A stretch of DNA of 64,000 bases from Manganibacter manganicus (GCF_002075885.1 NZ_MDET01000003.1:62001-126000); one strand, 5' to 3'; positions 16,733 through 26,154 are shown, counted from the stretch's first letter. The notes: generated by a model from the letters alone, not told the origin. Made by a program: numbers and translations.

Positions 16733-18400
16733 ATGCCGCATCAAGGCGAACCGGCGCCGTTCATCGAGGACGAAGATCACGAGGGCGAAAGCTCGGCCCT
16801 CGCCCCTTTCCGCGTCGGTATTTTCCGGGCGGTCTGGAGCGCCAGCCTGGTTTCCAATTTCGGCGGGCTGATTCAAGGCGTCGGCGCTGCGTGGCTGATG
16901 ACCACGATCGCGACATCGCCCTATCAGGTCGCGCTTGTGCAGGCCTCCACGACCCTGCCGATCATGTTGTTCGCGCTGATTGCCGGCGCAATCGCCGATA
17001 GCTTCAATCGCCGCAAGATCATGCTGACCGCACAATGCTTCATGCTGGTCGTGTCGGCGCTGCTGGTCGGCTTCACCTATTTCGACTTGCTGACGCCGTG
17101 GCTGTTGCTTTCCTTCACCTTCCTGATCGATTGCGGCACCGCTCTCAACAGTCCGTCTTGGCAGGCTTCGGTCGGCGACATGGTTCCCCGCAACAGAGTG
17201 CCCGCCGCTGTCGCCCTGAATTCCATGGGGTTCAACATGACCCGCAGTGTCGGCCCGGCCATTGGCGGCATCATCGTCGCCGCCTTCGGTCCAGCCGCCG
17301 CTTTCGCGGCCAACGCGCTGAGTTACGTCGGTTTGATCACCGTGCTTGCACGGTGGCGCCAACAACCTGCGGCCCCGAGCCTGCCTCGTGAAACACTGGG
17401 CGCGGCAATGGGCGCCGGTCTGCGCTACGTCGCCATGTCGCCCAATATCGGCAAGGTTCTGGTGCGCGGTTTTGCCTTCGGCTTTTCAGCCGGCGCGGTA
17501 TTGGCATTGCTGCCGCTGATCGCGCGAAATCTGCTGCATGGCGGCCCTTTGACCTATGGCCTGATGCTCGGGGCTTTCGGAATCGGCGCCGTGGCCGGCG
17601 CTCTAACCAGCGTGCGGCTGCGCCAGCTCATGTCGAGCGAAACGATGGTGCGTGCGGCCTTCGTCGGCTTTGCATTGTGCGGATGGAACGCCGCGATCAG
17701 CACGCATGCGTGGCAGACCGCGCTCGGCCTGATGGTCGGCGGCGCGAGCTGGGTGCTGGCACTCTCTCACTTCAATGTCACCGTACAGATGTCCACACCG
17801 CGCTGGGTCGTCGGACGTGCCCTGTCCATCTACCAGATGGCAACCTTCGGCGGCATCGCACTTGGAAGCTGGATATGGGGCGTTGTCGCCGACGAGCATG
17901 GTGCCGCTGTCGCGCTCGTGGCCGCGGGTGTGGCAATGCTGGTCGGAGGCGCGGTCGGCTTCTGGCTTCCGCTACCTCACCACACCGCCCCCAATCTCGA
18001 TCCACTCAATCGCTGGACCGAACCGATGCTGGCGCTCGACCTCAAGCCGCGCAGCGGCCCGATCGCTATTATGATCGAATACACGATCGAAGACGAGGAT
18101 GTCCCGGAATTCCTTGCCGTCATGACCGAGCGGGGCCGCATTCGCCGCCGCGACGGTGCCCGAAACTGGTCTCTGGCGCGGGATCTCGAACGCCCTGAAG
18201 TGTGGCTGGAAAGCTACCACACGCCGACCTGGCTCGATTACATCCGGCATAACAAGCGCTTTACCCATGCGGATGCGGACATTAGCGAGCGTGTGAGGGC
18301 CTTGCACAAAGGCCCGGACCGCCCTCGCGTCAGGCGCCTGATCGAGCGGCCGACAACAGCCGCAACCCTGATTTCGACCAGACGATCGGCAGATCATTGA
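16733..18400 (+). CDS. MFS transporter with C-terminal extra domain
   Basis: A 555-residue major facilitator of the MFS_3 (EntS-like) type. About 11-12 membrane helices span residues 22-415, with the helix 2-3 loop GAIADSFNRRKIML and DCGTALNSPSWQASVGDMVP. Residues about 435-555 form a soluble domain (IAIMIEYTIEDEDVPEFLAV, WSLARDLERPEVWLESYHTP) that looks like a dimeric alpha-beta barrel related to antibiotic-biosynthesis monooxygenases. The substrate is unknown. It interrupts the flagellar run and faces the ClC gene tail to tail with 9 nt between. Confidence 0.85.
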   Translation: MPHQGEPAPFIEDEDHEGESSALAPFRVGIFRAVWSASLVSNFGGLIQGVGAAWLMTTIATSPYQVALVQASTTLPIMLFALIAGAIADSFNRRKIMLTAQCFMLVVSALLVGFTYFDLLTPWLLLSFTFLIDCGTALNSPSWQASVGDMVPRNRVPAAVALNSMGFNMTRSVGPAIGGIIVAAFGPAAAFAANALSYVGLITVLARWRQQPAAPSLPRETLGAAMGAGLRYVAMSPNIGKVLVRGFAFGFSAGAVLALLPLIARNLLHGGPLTYGLMLGAFGIGAVAGALTSVRLRQLMSSETMVRAAFVGFALCGWNAAISTHAWQTALGLMVGGASWVLALSHFNVTVQMSTPRWVVGRALSIYQMATFGGIALGSWIWGVVADEHGAAVALVAAGVAMLVGGAVGFWLPLPHHTAPNLDPLNRWTEPMLALDLKPRSGPIAIMIEYTIEDEDVPEFLAVMTERGRIRRRDGARNWSLARDLERPEVWLESYHTPTWLDYIRHNKRFTHADADISERVRALHKGPDRPRVRRLIERPTTAATLISTRRSADH

Positions 18401-18409
18401 GCATTGCTG

Positions 18410-20191
18410 TCAGCTTTCGCCAGAAAGATCGCGCCGCGCCTTGTCGAGTTCCTCGGCATAACGCCGCATCAGATAGCCTTCCGTCAGCAAACCGACGACC
18501 GTGCGATCGGTGAAATCCCGCACGACGGCCAGTTCTTCCGCTCCCGCGCGCTGGAAGGTCTCCGCAGCCGATTGCACATTCATTGTCGGCACGAGCACGG
18601 CGTCCTTGAATTTCGCGAGCACGCCAACCGCTGTGTCTTCTTCCATCTGGTCGCTATAGAGTTCCGCGACGATCAGCATGCCGGCATAAACTCCCTCACC
18701 ATTGACCGCGACGACGCGCTGCGCCGAACCCAGCGGCACCTGGGCGCGAAAATCAGCAAGCGTCGCACGGGCATCTATGGTGCGAAAGCCCTTGCGCATC
18801 ATTGTCTCGACAGTAAGCGAACGCATCCAACTGACGTCGTGCGCGCTTCGGATAGTCTCACCACGCAGATGGAAACGCCAGGTCGAGAAGGAATAGCCGA
18901 AAGTCTCACGCACCAGCACGGCCGACATGATGGACGCAGCCAGCACAACGCCGGTCAGGGTCAGGTCGCCGGTCGATTCCAATGCGAGAAACGTCATGGT
19001 CAGCGGCCCGCCGACAACGCCGACAGCCAATGACGTCATGCCCACGACCGCGGCGACAGAAGGATCGATGCCGGTAGCTGGAGACACGAAAGCCATCACG
19101 CCGGAAAATATCTTGCCGAGCAGGGCGCCAAGAAACAGCGAGGCGAAAAACAAACCGCCGCGGAAACCCGACCCCAGCGAGATCGCCGAAGCCGCGAGCT
19201 TGAGCACAAAGACGCTGGCTACGACGCCGATGCCATAGTTCATCGCGAATTCGCGATGCAGCGCGCCATGTCCGCTGGAAAGAACCTGTGGTGTAACAAG
19301 GCCGAGCAGTCCGACGAGACAGCCGCCGACGAACGGACGGAGGGAGGATTCGATTCTGAGATGCGCGAAAGCACGCTCGATTATCGTCATCAGTTTCATG
19401 ATGACGATGGAAACGCCGCCACCGATGAGGCCCAGAAGCACGAAAGGCAGGTATTGGGCGGGGGTGAGCGGCGGCAGGCCGGACAACTCCAACGGGAACG
19501 GAACGCCACCGAACATCTCCGCCGTAAGAGAAGCACAAATCGCCGCGGCCATCACCGGCGCGACATTGGCCATCGAATAAACGCCGATGATGAGTTCAAA
19601 GCCGTAGAAGGCACCAGCCAGCGGCGCATCGAAAGCTGCCGCGATGGCTCCCGCCGCGCCGCAGCCGACGAGAATGCGCACATCGTTGCGCCTGAGCCTC
19701 AACATGCGCGCCAGCCGCGATGCCAGGCCGGAGCCGACCTGTGTATAGCCGGCTTCAAGCCCGACCGATGCGCCGAACCCGCTGGAGATCATCGTCTGGA
19801 CCGCGATAATGAATGTGTCGGTCAACGACATGCGCCCACCATAAAGCGCATTGGCTTCGATCGGGTCCACCGGTCTTCGGAACTTCCACTTTCTCAGGAA
19901 GATCACAGTCAATCCAAGCAGGATGCCGCCCGCTGCCGGTACGAGCGCCTGGAAGGAATTGTCGAGCGAGAACATCGCTGACAATCTCGCGCCCGGCGGC
20001 AGACCGAACAACAGCCAATGCAGGCCTTGTACGGCCTGACTCATAGCCGCGACGAAAACACCGGCCATGATCCCGACGAAACCTGCAAGCACGACAATGA
20101 AGACACCACGCGCACGCAGAACCGGGATCGATCGGATCAGAATAGCACGCAGCCGGCGCGCATAGGTGATCGAGTGGTTGGCGGAAAACAC
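18410..20191 (-). CDS. Divergent ClC-family anion channel/transporter with CBS pair
   Basis: A 593-residue ClC protein: about 10-12 membrane helices (residues 25-450), then two CBS domains (about 465-585; MRSLTVETMMRKGFRTIDAR, FTDRTVVGLLTEGYLMRRYA). By eye-alignment with E. coli ClcA, the outer gating Glu is kept (GLEAGYTQ), as are NAPLAG-type DAPLAG and GGLFFASLF. The Ser-containing GSGIP loop reads RPVDP, and the second Glu used for proton transfer (E203 in ClcA) is Leu in GFELIIG. This could mean altered ion selectivity or channel-like behaviour. The gene is antisense to the flagellar genes around it. Confidence 0.88.
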   Translation of the reverse strand: MFSANHSITYARRLRAILIRSIPVLRARGVFIVVLAGFVGIMAGVFVAAMSQAVQGLHWLLFGLPPGARLSAMFSLDNSFQALVPAAGGILLGLTVIFLRKWKFRRPVDPIEANALYGGRMSLTDTFIIAVQTMISSGFGASVGLEAGYTQVGSGLASRLARMLRLRRNDVRILVGCGAAGAIAAAFDAPLAGAFYGFELIIGVYSMANVAPVMAAAICASLTAEMFGGVPFPLELSGLPPLTPAQYLPFVLLGLIGGGVSIVIMKLMTIIERAFAHLRIESSLRPFVGGCLVGLLGLVTPQVLSSGHGALHREFAMNYGIGVVASVFVLKLAASAISLGSGFRGGLFFASLFLGALLGKIFSGVMAFVSPATGIDPSVAAVVGMTSLAVGVVGGPLTMTFLALESTGDLTLTGVVLAASIMSAVLVRETFGYSFSTWRFHLRGETIRSAHDVSWMRSLTVETMMRKGFRTIDARATLADFRAQVPLGSAQRVVAVNGEGVYAGMLIVAELYSDQMEEDTAVGVLAKFKDAVLVPTMNVQSAAETFQRAGAEELAVVRDFTDRTVVGLLTEGYLMRRYAEELDKARRDLSGES

Positions 20192-20395
20192 CGGGCGGCT
20201 CTCGGGCGGGCAAGAGGCAAGATCATGTCATGTGTCGCGCCTGATACGCTGCGGATGCAGCAATGGCAACCGCACTGCCCAAACACACCACGCGCATTCG
20301 CGCGTCTGCCTGCCATGCTCACGCAAGCTTGACCGGCTAGGGTCAAGAACTGGCGTGCCTTGGCACGCGACTGACAATTCTTGTGGGGCACAGAT
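20192..20395. promoter_or_regulatory. Divergent promoter region, ClC / flhA
   Basis: About 200 nt between the outward-reading ClC and flhA genes, so it should carry both promoters. It contains a short inverted pattern around ggcgtgccttggcacgc (20352-20368), tgcc/ggca with gcgtg/cacgc arms, just upstream of flhA. A GGGG ribosome site precedes the flhA ATG. No promoter boxes are certain. Confidence 0.4.
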
Positions 20396-22483
20396 ATGGC
20401 GATCAGCGAAAGCATCTCGGCGGAAGCGCAATCGCGCAACGGCCGCGACATCTTCTTCGCCTTCGGCATCGTCGTCATTCTGGCAGTGTTGTTCCTGCCG
20501 ATCCCGGCCTTCCTCATCGACATCGGATTGGCCTTCTCTATCGCGCTTTCTGTGCTGATCCTGATGGTGGCGCTATGGATCCAACGACCGCTGGACTTCT
20601 CGTCGTTCCCCACCATTCTGCTCATCGCAACGATGCTGCGCCTGTCGCTCAACATCGCCACCACGCGCATGATCCTGTCGCATGGCAATGAAGGAACCCA
20701 TGCCGCAGGCTATGTCATCTCCGGATTTTCCAAGCTGGTCATGTCGAGCGACTTCGTCATCGGCCTGATCGTCTTCCTGATCCTCGTCGTGGTGAATTTC
20801 ATCGTCATCACCAAGGGCGCAACCCGTATCGCCGAAGTCGGCGCGCGCTTTACCCTCGACGCTATTCCCGGCAAGCAGATGTCGATCGACGCCGATCTCT
20901 CCGCCGGCATGATCGACGACAAGACCGCCCAGCTACGGCGGCGTGAACTGGAAGAGGAAAGCTCGTTCTTCGGCTCGATGGACGGCGCCTCGAAATTCGT
21001 GCGTGGCGACGCCATCGCGGGCCTGATCATCACCGTCATCAACATCGTCGGCGGCATTGCCATCGGCTATCTGCGTCATGACATGGGCATCGGCGAGGCA
21101 GCCGACGTGTTCATTAAGCTCTCGGTCGGTGATGGGTTGGTCACGCAGATTCCAGCCCTCATCGTCTCGCTTGCCGCCGGCCTGCTCGTTTCCAAGGGCG
21201 GCACACGGGGGTCCGCCAACCAGGCGGTATTCGGACAACTCGGCGCCCATCCGCGTGCACTCTACGTGGCCGCTTCGCTGCTCACGCTGCTCAGCCTGAT
21301 GCCGGGCCTGCCGATGTTCCCATTCCTGACACTGGCCGGCGCCATGGCCGGCCTCGGCTATGTCATACCCATGCGTCACAACCGCCGCATCGCCGAAGAA
21401 GAAGCGCAGAAGGAAGGCGAAGCGGCAGCCAAGGCGGAAGACGAAAAGAACTCCGTCAAGGCGTCGCTCGCCACCGCCGAGATCGAACTGCTGATCGGCA
21501 AGCAACTTTCGACCAAACTCATCACCTCGCATCAGGAGCTTGCCTTCCGCATGGCCAAGATGCGCAAGAAATTCGCGGCGCAGTACGGTTTCGTGGTGCC
21601 CGAGGTTCGACTTACCGACGATTTCGCCATTGCGCCAAAAGGTTATCAGATCAAGATTCACGGCACCGTTGTTGCCGAATACCAGATGCGCGTCGGCGAA
21701 TTGATGGTTCTGCTCGGCAACCGCGACACGCCGGACATTCCCGGTGAAGAGGTGAAGGAGCCAGCGTTCAGCATGCGCGCCTATTCGGTGCTGGAGACTT
21801 TTGCCGAAGACCTGAAGCGCGAGCAATACACCTTCGCCGACAACATGTCGGTGCTGCTGACTCACCTCAGCGAAGTGGTCCGCAATAATCTGCCGCAGCT
21901 TCTTTCCTACAAGGACATGAAAGCCCTTCTGGAAAGGCAGGATCCTGAATATCGCAAGCTCGCCGACGAAATCTGCACCTCCCACATCTCCTACCCCGGC
22001 CTGCAGGCTGTGTTGAAGCTGCTGCTTGCCGAGCGCATCTCGATCCGCAACCTCCACCTCATCATAGAGGCGATCGCCGAGATCGCACCGCATGTGCGTC
22101 GTACTGAACAGATCGTGGAACATGTGCGCATCCGCATGGCGCAGCAGATTTGCGGCGACCTCGCCGAAGGCGGGGTGCTCAAGGTGTTGCGGCTCGGCAA
22201 CCGCTGGGACCTTGCCTTCCATCAGGCGCTCAAGCGCGACGCCAAGGGCGAGGTGCGCGAATTCGACATCGACCCACGCCAGTTGGAGGAGTTCGGCCAG
22301 GAGGCCACCAAGGCGATCCGCAAGCATCTCGAGACCGGCCAGCGTTTCGTGCTGGTGACGGCTCCCGATGCACGGCCCTATGTGCGCATGATCATCGAGC
22401 GGCTGTTCACCACCTTGCCGGTGCTTTCCCATGTCGAGATCGCCAAGGGCGTTGAAATCCGGGTGCTTGGGACCATCTCGTGA
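20396..22483 (+). CDS. flhA: Flagellar export gate protein FlhA
   Basis: A 695-residue export apparatus subunit that docks chaperone-substrate complexes. The N-terminal half has eight membrane helices with the FHIPEP signature region [40 protein letters not shown] and [12 protein letters not shown]. The C-terminal cytosolic domain starts near residue 345 ([20 protein letters not shown]) and ends [19 protein letters not shown] chose the ATG at 20396, with GGGG 7 nt upstream; a TTG at 20381 is possible. Its stop overlaps the fliR start. Confidence 0.97.
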   Translation: MAISESISAEAQSRNGRDIFFAFGIVVILAVLFLPIPAFLIDIGLAFSIALSVLILMVALWIQRPLDFSSFPTILLIATMLRLSLNIATTRMILSHGNEGTHAAGYVISGFSKLVMSSDFVIGLIVFLILVVVNFIVITKGATRIAEVGARFTLDAIPGKQMSIDADLSAGMIDDKTAQLRRRELEEESSFFGSMDGASKFVRGDAIAGLIITVINIVGGIAIGYLRHDMGIGEAADVFIKLSVGDGLVTQIPALIVSLAAGLLVSKGGTRGSANQAVFGQLGAHPRALYVAASLLTLLSLMPGLPMFPFLTLAGAMAGLGYVIPMRHNRRIAEEEAQKEGEAAAKAEDEKNSVKASLATAEIELLIGKQLSTKLITSHQELAFRMAKMRKKFAAQYGFVVPEVRLTDDFAIAPKGYQIKIHGTVVAEYQMRVGELMVLLGNRDTPDIPGEEVKEPAFSMRAYSVLETFAEDLKREQYTFADNMSVLLTHLSEVVRNNLPQLLSYKDMKALLERQDPEYRKLADEICTSHISYPGLQAVLKLLLAERISIRNLHLIIEAIAEIAPHVRRTEQIVEHVRIRMAQQICGDLAEGGVLKVLRLGNRWDLAFHQALKRDAKGEVREFDIDPRQLEEFGQEATKAIRKHLETGQRFVLVTAPDARPYVRMIIERLFTTLPVLSHVEIAKGVEIRVLGTIS

Positions 22484-23244
22484 GCGTCCTTCTTGCAGGA
22501 ATGACGCAGAATGCCATTATCGCGGCGTTCCTCGCTTTTTGCCGCGTCGGCGCATGCTTCATGCTGATGCCTGGATATTCCAGCGTGCGCATCCCGATGC
22601 AGGTGCGCCTGTTCACGGCCATAGCCGTCTCACTCGGCATGCTCACCTTCCTGTGGCCGCGCATCTATCCCTACGCCGATCCCCACCCGGCCGTGCTTGC
22701 CCCGATGATCCTCTCGGAACTGCTCGTCGGCGGCCTGATCGGGGCGATGACCCGCCTTTATATGGAAGCGGTGCGCTTTATCGGCGCCGGCATTGCGATG
22801 CTGATGGGTTTCAACACGATGGGTGGAACGGCGATTGAAGAAGCTGAACCACAGGCTCCGTTGGCCGCTATGATTTCACTGTCCGCGCTGCTGCTCCTCT
22901 TCGTCTTCGACTTTCATCATGAGGTGATCCGCGCATTGGTCAATTCCTACCAGGTCGCGCCAGTCGACGTCTTCTTCAACCCGCAAGCTGCACTGGTCGA
23001 TGTCGCCGACACACTGTCGGGCGCCTTCTTTCTGGTGCTGCGTCTTGGCAGTCCCTTCATCGCCTATGCCATATTGGTCAATCTGACGATCGGCTTCGTC
23101 AACAAGCTGACGCCGCAAATTCCGATCTATTTCATCTCCCTGCCCTTCGTCGTCGCCGGCGGGCTGATCCTGTTTTATTTTTCCGGCGCAACGCTCCTGT
23201 CGCTGTTTGCCGACGGCTTTATCGAAATGACATTGGCGCGATAG
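22480..23244 (+). CDS. fliR: Flagellar export gate protein FliR
   Basis: A 254-residue membrane protein with about six helices. FliR features include [40 protein letters not shown] and the C-terminal [20 protein letters not shown]. It forms the tip of the FliPQR gate. The start is GTG, overlapping the flhA stop (GTGA), so the two are translationally coupled. Confidence 0.95.
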   Translation: MSVLLAGMTQNAIIAAFLAFCRVGACFMLMPGYSSVRIPMQVRLFTAIAVSLGMLTFLWPRIYPYADPHPAVLAPMILSELLVGGLIGAMTRLYMEAVRFIGAGIAMLMGFNTMGGTAIEEAEPQAPLAAMISLSALLLLFVFDFHHEVIRALVNSYQVAPVDVFFNPQAALVDVADTLSGAFFLVLRLGSPFIAYAILVNLTIGFVNKLTPQIPIYFISLPFVVAGGLILFYFSGATLLSLFADGFIEMTLAR

Positions 23245-23248
23245 CAGC

Positions 23249-23629
23249 ATGACCAACCGCCGCGAACGTTTGAAGAAGCTTGTCGAGGTCCAGGAGCAGT
23301 TGAAGGCGCTGCACGAAGCGCGCCGTGCAGGCCACCTGGTGGCGGCAGTCACGGCGGAAGCCGAAGCCGAAATGCTCATCTCACGGTTCAACGCACCAGA
23401 TTCGCTAGCCGGGATGTTCCCGCAGCTTTATCACCGCCGCGTCGTCGAGGCTGTTACGGCGCGCGACCTGAACCATGAAATGGCGAAGCAGGAGGCGGAG
23501 CAGATCGCCAAGGCGACGGCCCGCACCAATATCGTCGAGCGCGCCTATCGAACGGCCCTCGCCCAGGACGAGCGCGAAAAATCCGACCGCGAACGCCTCG
23601 AACTAATTGAGCGAAAACAGACCAAGTAA
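23249..23629 (+). CDS. Coiled-coil protein, FliJ-like candidate
   Basis: A 126-residue, highly charged, almost wholly helical protein with no signal or membrane segment: RRERLKKLVEVQEQLKALHE at the start and ARTNIVERAYRTALAQDERE near the end. I do not recognise a named family. Length, coiled-coil nature and position 4 nt after fliR, just before rod-binding and FlgN-like genes, fit FliJ, the export-ATPase stalk that is otherwise missing here. That role is inference. Confidence 0.7.
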   Translation: MTNRRERLKKLVEVQEQLKALHEARRAGHLVAAVTAEAEAEMLISRFNAPDSLAGMFPQLYHRRVVEAVTARDLNHEMAKQEAEQIAKATARTNIVERAYRTALAQDEREKSDRERLELIERKQTK

Positions 23630-23686
23630 GCCTGCCACAAGCTTGTTCATCCATGATGGCTGCAAGAGAAAAATAGGGGAATCCTC

Positions 23687-24232
23687 TTGGCGATATCACC
23701 TCCCAGCGACATCGTGCTGGACGTCGCCCGTGCGGCGACACCTCAGGACCTTCGGGCGGCGCGCAGCGCGCTGGCCGCGCGAACCGGTGTTTCGGCAATT
23801 GCGTTCCCCGATGACACGCCCATGCTCTCTCGCGCCAATTCCGGCGCTGCTGCCGATCCGGCGCAAAGCTACAAGCATTTCGAGGCCATGGTGTTGCAGA
23901 CCTTCATCCAGAACATGCTGCCCAAGGCTACGGAAGACGTTTACGGCAAGGGTCTGGCAGGCGATATGTGGAAATCGCAACTCGCTCAAAGGATGGGCGA
24001 CGTCATCGCGGATCGCGGCAGTATCGGTATCGCCCGCTCGCTGCTTGCCGACCATTATCTCGACGGCAAGCGCAAGGTGGCGATCGGTGCCGTCTCGACA
24101 GGCCCGCAAAGGACCGAGATCGATACCCAGACCCGGCTTTCGGATTCACTGATCCAGAACCTGCAGATGAAAACCGCGCGCGCGCTGCATGCCGGCGATG
24201 AACATGATCAACGCATATCGACAAAGGCCTAG
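23687..24232 (+). CDS. Flagellar rod-binding protein, FlgJ N-domain type
   Basis: A 181-residue protein whose residues about 60-130 match the rod-binding domain of FlgJ (SYKHFEAMVLQTFIQNMLPK, then MWKSQLAQRMGDVIADRG). There is no C-terminal glucosaminidase domain, so peptidoglycan opening must come from another enzyme, probably the transglycosylase at 9700. The start is TTG at 23687, set by AGGGGA 6 nt upstream. It is followed after 3 nt by a FlgN-like gene. Confidence 0.85.
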   Translation: MAISPPSDIVLDVARAATPQDLRAARSALAARTGVSAIAFPDDTPMLSRANSGAAADPAQSYKHFEAMVLQTFIQNMLPKATEDVYGKGLAGDMWKSQLAQRMGDVIADRGSIGIARSLLADHYLDGKRKVAIGAVSTGPQRTEIDTQTRLSDSLIQNLQMKTARALHAGDEHDQRISTKA

Positions 24233-24235
24233 CGT

Positions 24236-24661
24236 ATGAGTGACCAAGCCACCATCTCTGAAAACCTTCCAGCGCGCACGGGTGTCGATCCTCACCTGAC
24301 GGCTGCACGGCGGCCAGCCAGCCTCGCTTCCATCATCGGCCGGATAGAACAGGCGATCGATGAGGAGACAGTAGGATTGCGCTCGGATCCGCACTTTGAC
24401 CTCAGGGCATCAAACACGCGCAAGAGCCGCTGCCTCTATGAATTGAACCGCGCCATAAAAGGCGCAAATCTGGCAGAAATGGCGGTGGGACATCGGGAAA
24501 GCCTGACTCGCCTGCGCGAGAAACTAGCCAGGAACGAGGCCGCGATCCTCGCCCATCTCAGCGCGGTCGGCGAAGTGGCGGCGTTGCTCAAGAATGTCAT
24601 CCAGACAGCCGAAGCCGACGGCACTTACTCAGCCAGCGAATGCGGGTGGGCGCAAGGTTGA
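24236..24661 (+). CDS. FlgN-like flagellar export chaperone
   Basis: A 141-residue soluble helical protein. The central ETVGLRSDPHFDLRASNTRK and SRCLYELNRAIKG, a coiled coil of about 35 residues, and the C-terminal EADGTYS follow the FlgN-like family that chaperones FlgK and FlgL. Both clients are encoded in this cluster (12596, 14065). It lies 3 nt after the rod-binding gene and 16 nt before the next gene. Confidence 0.72.
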   Translation: MSDQATISENLPARTGVDPHLTAARRPASLASIIGRIEQAIDEETVGLRSDPHFDLRASNTRKSRCLYELNRAIKGANLAEMAVGHRESLTRLREKLARNEAAILAHLSAVGEVAALLKNVIQTAEADGTYSASECGWAQG

Positions 24662-24677
24662 ATATGGCGGGCAGCGG

Positions 24678-25193
24678 ATGATCAGGATCATCGTAGCGGC
24701 GCTGTGGATTTGTGCCGCAACCGTGGGAGCGGTCTTCTATTCGTTCCAGGCAGCGGGCGAAGCTGCGGACCAGCGGGCCGAGCCCCTTCTGGGCGGGTTG
24801 GATTATGTCAATACGAACATGATCTCGGTGCCTGTCGTGCGGGATGCACAGGTCAAAGGCTATTTCCTGACCAAGCTGGTTTATACCGTGGAGCCTGCCA
24901 TACGAGCAAAGCTTTCGGTGCCGGCGGAAGCCTTGATAACGGACCAGGTCTATTCCTACCTCTATGCGAACCCGCAAATCGATCTGGCAAAAGATTCTCC
25001 AATCGACCTCGACACGTTTCGCAAGAACATTCGCGATTCAATCAACGTCCGGATCGGCGCGAAACTTGTCGACGATGTGCTGGTGGACCAGATCAATTTT
25101 CTGACCACAGATGAAATCCGCGACAACGCCATTCGCCGGCGCAATGCGCAAAGGGCAGATGCTGAAGTAAGAAATCAATCAGCAGGCGAATAA
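24678..25193 (+). CDS. Membrane-anchored flagellar-cluster protein, FliL-like fold
   Basis: A 171-residue protein with one N-terminal membrane helix (about residues 2-22, IRIIVAALWICAATVGAVFY) and a periplasmic domain with the order of a FliL domain: strand (VKGYFLTKLVYTVEP), helix (LITDQVYSYLYA), a lysine/aspartate-rich linker, helix (DTFRKNIRDSINVRIG), and a final strand (LVDDVLVDQINFL). It may be a second FliL-type protein beside the one at 1235. Sequence identity is low, so this is inferred from architecture and position at the end of the flagellar run. Confidence 0.7.
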   Translation: MIRIIVAALWICAATVGAVFYSFQAAGEAADQRAEPLLGGLDYVNTNMISVPVVRDAQVKGYFLTKLVYTVEPAIRAKLSVPAEALITDQVYSYLYANPQIDLAKDSPIDLDTFRKNIRDSINVRIGAKLVDDVLVDQINFLTTDEIRDNAIRRRNAQRADAEVRNQSAGE

Positions 25194-25281
25194 CGCATCA
25201 AAGCGCTTCGTACGTTGATGACAGTGCCGGTTTGACTATATCTTGAGCATGAATAGCCAACAGTGCAGGGAAAGCCTCAGG

Positions 25282-25566
25282 ATGGGAATTCAGGACGTCG
25301 CGAACAGGCTCAAGCCCCAGGTCGAAAGTGCTGGCTTCGATCGGTCAGTCAAATTCGACACAGGCGAGGACGGGGTCATTCTCATTGACGGCGCCAACAT
25401 TTCGACCACCGATGGACCGGCCGATTGCACGATCAAACTTTCGCTCGACGATCTGGAATCCTTGCTGGCCGGCGACCTTAACCCGACCATGGCATTTATG
25501 CAGGGCAAGCTCAAGGTCGAAGGCGACATGTCGGTTGCGATGGCGCTCAGTCAGTTGATCGGCTGA
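25282..25566 (+). CDS. SCP2 sterol-binding domain protein
   Basis: A 94-residue single-domain SCP2/SterolCP protein: VKFDTGEDGVILIDGANIST, CTIKLSLDDLESLLAGDLNP and TMAFMQGKLKVEGDMSVAMA are typical. These small proteins bind lipids or fatty acyl groups in a hydrophobic tunnel. The start is uncertain: ATG 25282 fits the usual family N-terminus (MGIQDVANRLK), ATG 25249 would add 11 residues. It closes the + strand block and converges on the GNAT gene. Confidence 0.9.
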   Translation: MGIQDVANRLKPQVESAGFDRSVKFDTGEDGVILIDGANISTTDGPADCTIKLSLDDLESLLAGDLNPTMAFMQGKLKVEGDMSVAMALSQLIG

Positions 25567-25587
25567 GCGCCACGCATAGCCGCAGGT

Positions 25588-26154
25588 TCAGGCGGCGTGC
25601 GCGAACTTCGATGGGCTAGTTCGCCGACCGATTGCCCGCAAGGTACCGTGCGCACCATCGAGGGCGCCTTCAGCGATTTCCAGGGCCAGCAGGCGCGCCG
25701 GCTCATATGGGCCAGGCATGGACAGGCCGGAGGTCCGTGCCGCCGAAAAGCCGAAGCGCCCATAATAGAGCGCATCGCCGACAAGCAGGATAGCGCGATG
25801 GCCAAACCGCTGCGCCTCAATGATCGCACGACGCACAAGGGCGGAACCGATACCTTCACCCTTCAAAGCCGGATCGACCGCCAGCGGACCAAGCAGAAGC
25901 GCCGGCGCACCGTCTTCGCCCAGCCGAATGTTCCAAAGCCGCACCGTGCCAATGACCACGCCTCTGACATCGCGAGCGACGAACGCCAACCCTTCGGCCG
26001 GTTGGCGGCCGCGCCGCAATTTCTCCGATGACTTCCTCTTGCGTCCCGGCCCCATGGCGCGGTCGAGCAGCGCCTCGCGCGCCGGAACGTCTGCCATGGC
26101 TTCGAGAGTGATAACAAAGACCGGCTGTGCTGCTAGAGCTTCCGCATTTTGCAT
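25588..26154 (-). CDS. GNAT N-acetyltransferase, YhbS type
   Basis: A 188-residue GCN5-related acetyltransferase. The acetyl-CoA loop is in LAVDPALKGEGIGSALVRRA (R/Q-x-x-G-x-G/A variant KGEGIG), followed by RFGHRAILLVGDALYYGRFG, a YhbS-like ending. The substrate is unknown. It lies downstream of the ornithine decarboxylase gene with a gap of 92 nt on the same strand, an arrangement seen in other rhizobia. Confidence 0.88.
   Translation of the reverse strand: MQNAEALAAQPVFVITLEAMADVPAREALLDRAMGPGRKRKSSEKLRRGRQPAEGLAFVARDVRGVVIGTVRLWNIRLGEDGAPALLLGPLAVDPALKGEGIGSALVRRAIIEAQRFGHRAILLVGDALYYGRFGFSAARTSGLSMPGPYEPARLLALEIAEGALDGAHGTLRAIGRRTSPSKFAHAA

Noticed and set aside
16733..20191. The MFS/ClC block as a genomic island
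   Set aside because: Base composition is like that of the neighbours and there are no repeats, tRNA or integrase; only the interruption of gene order is reported.
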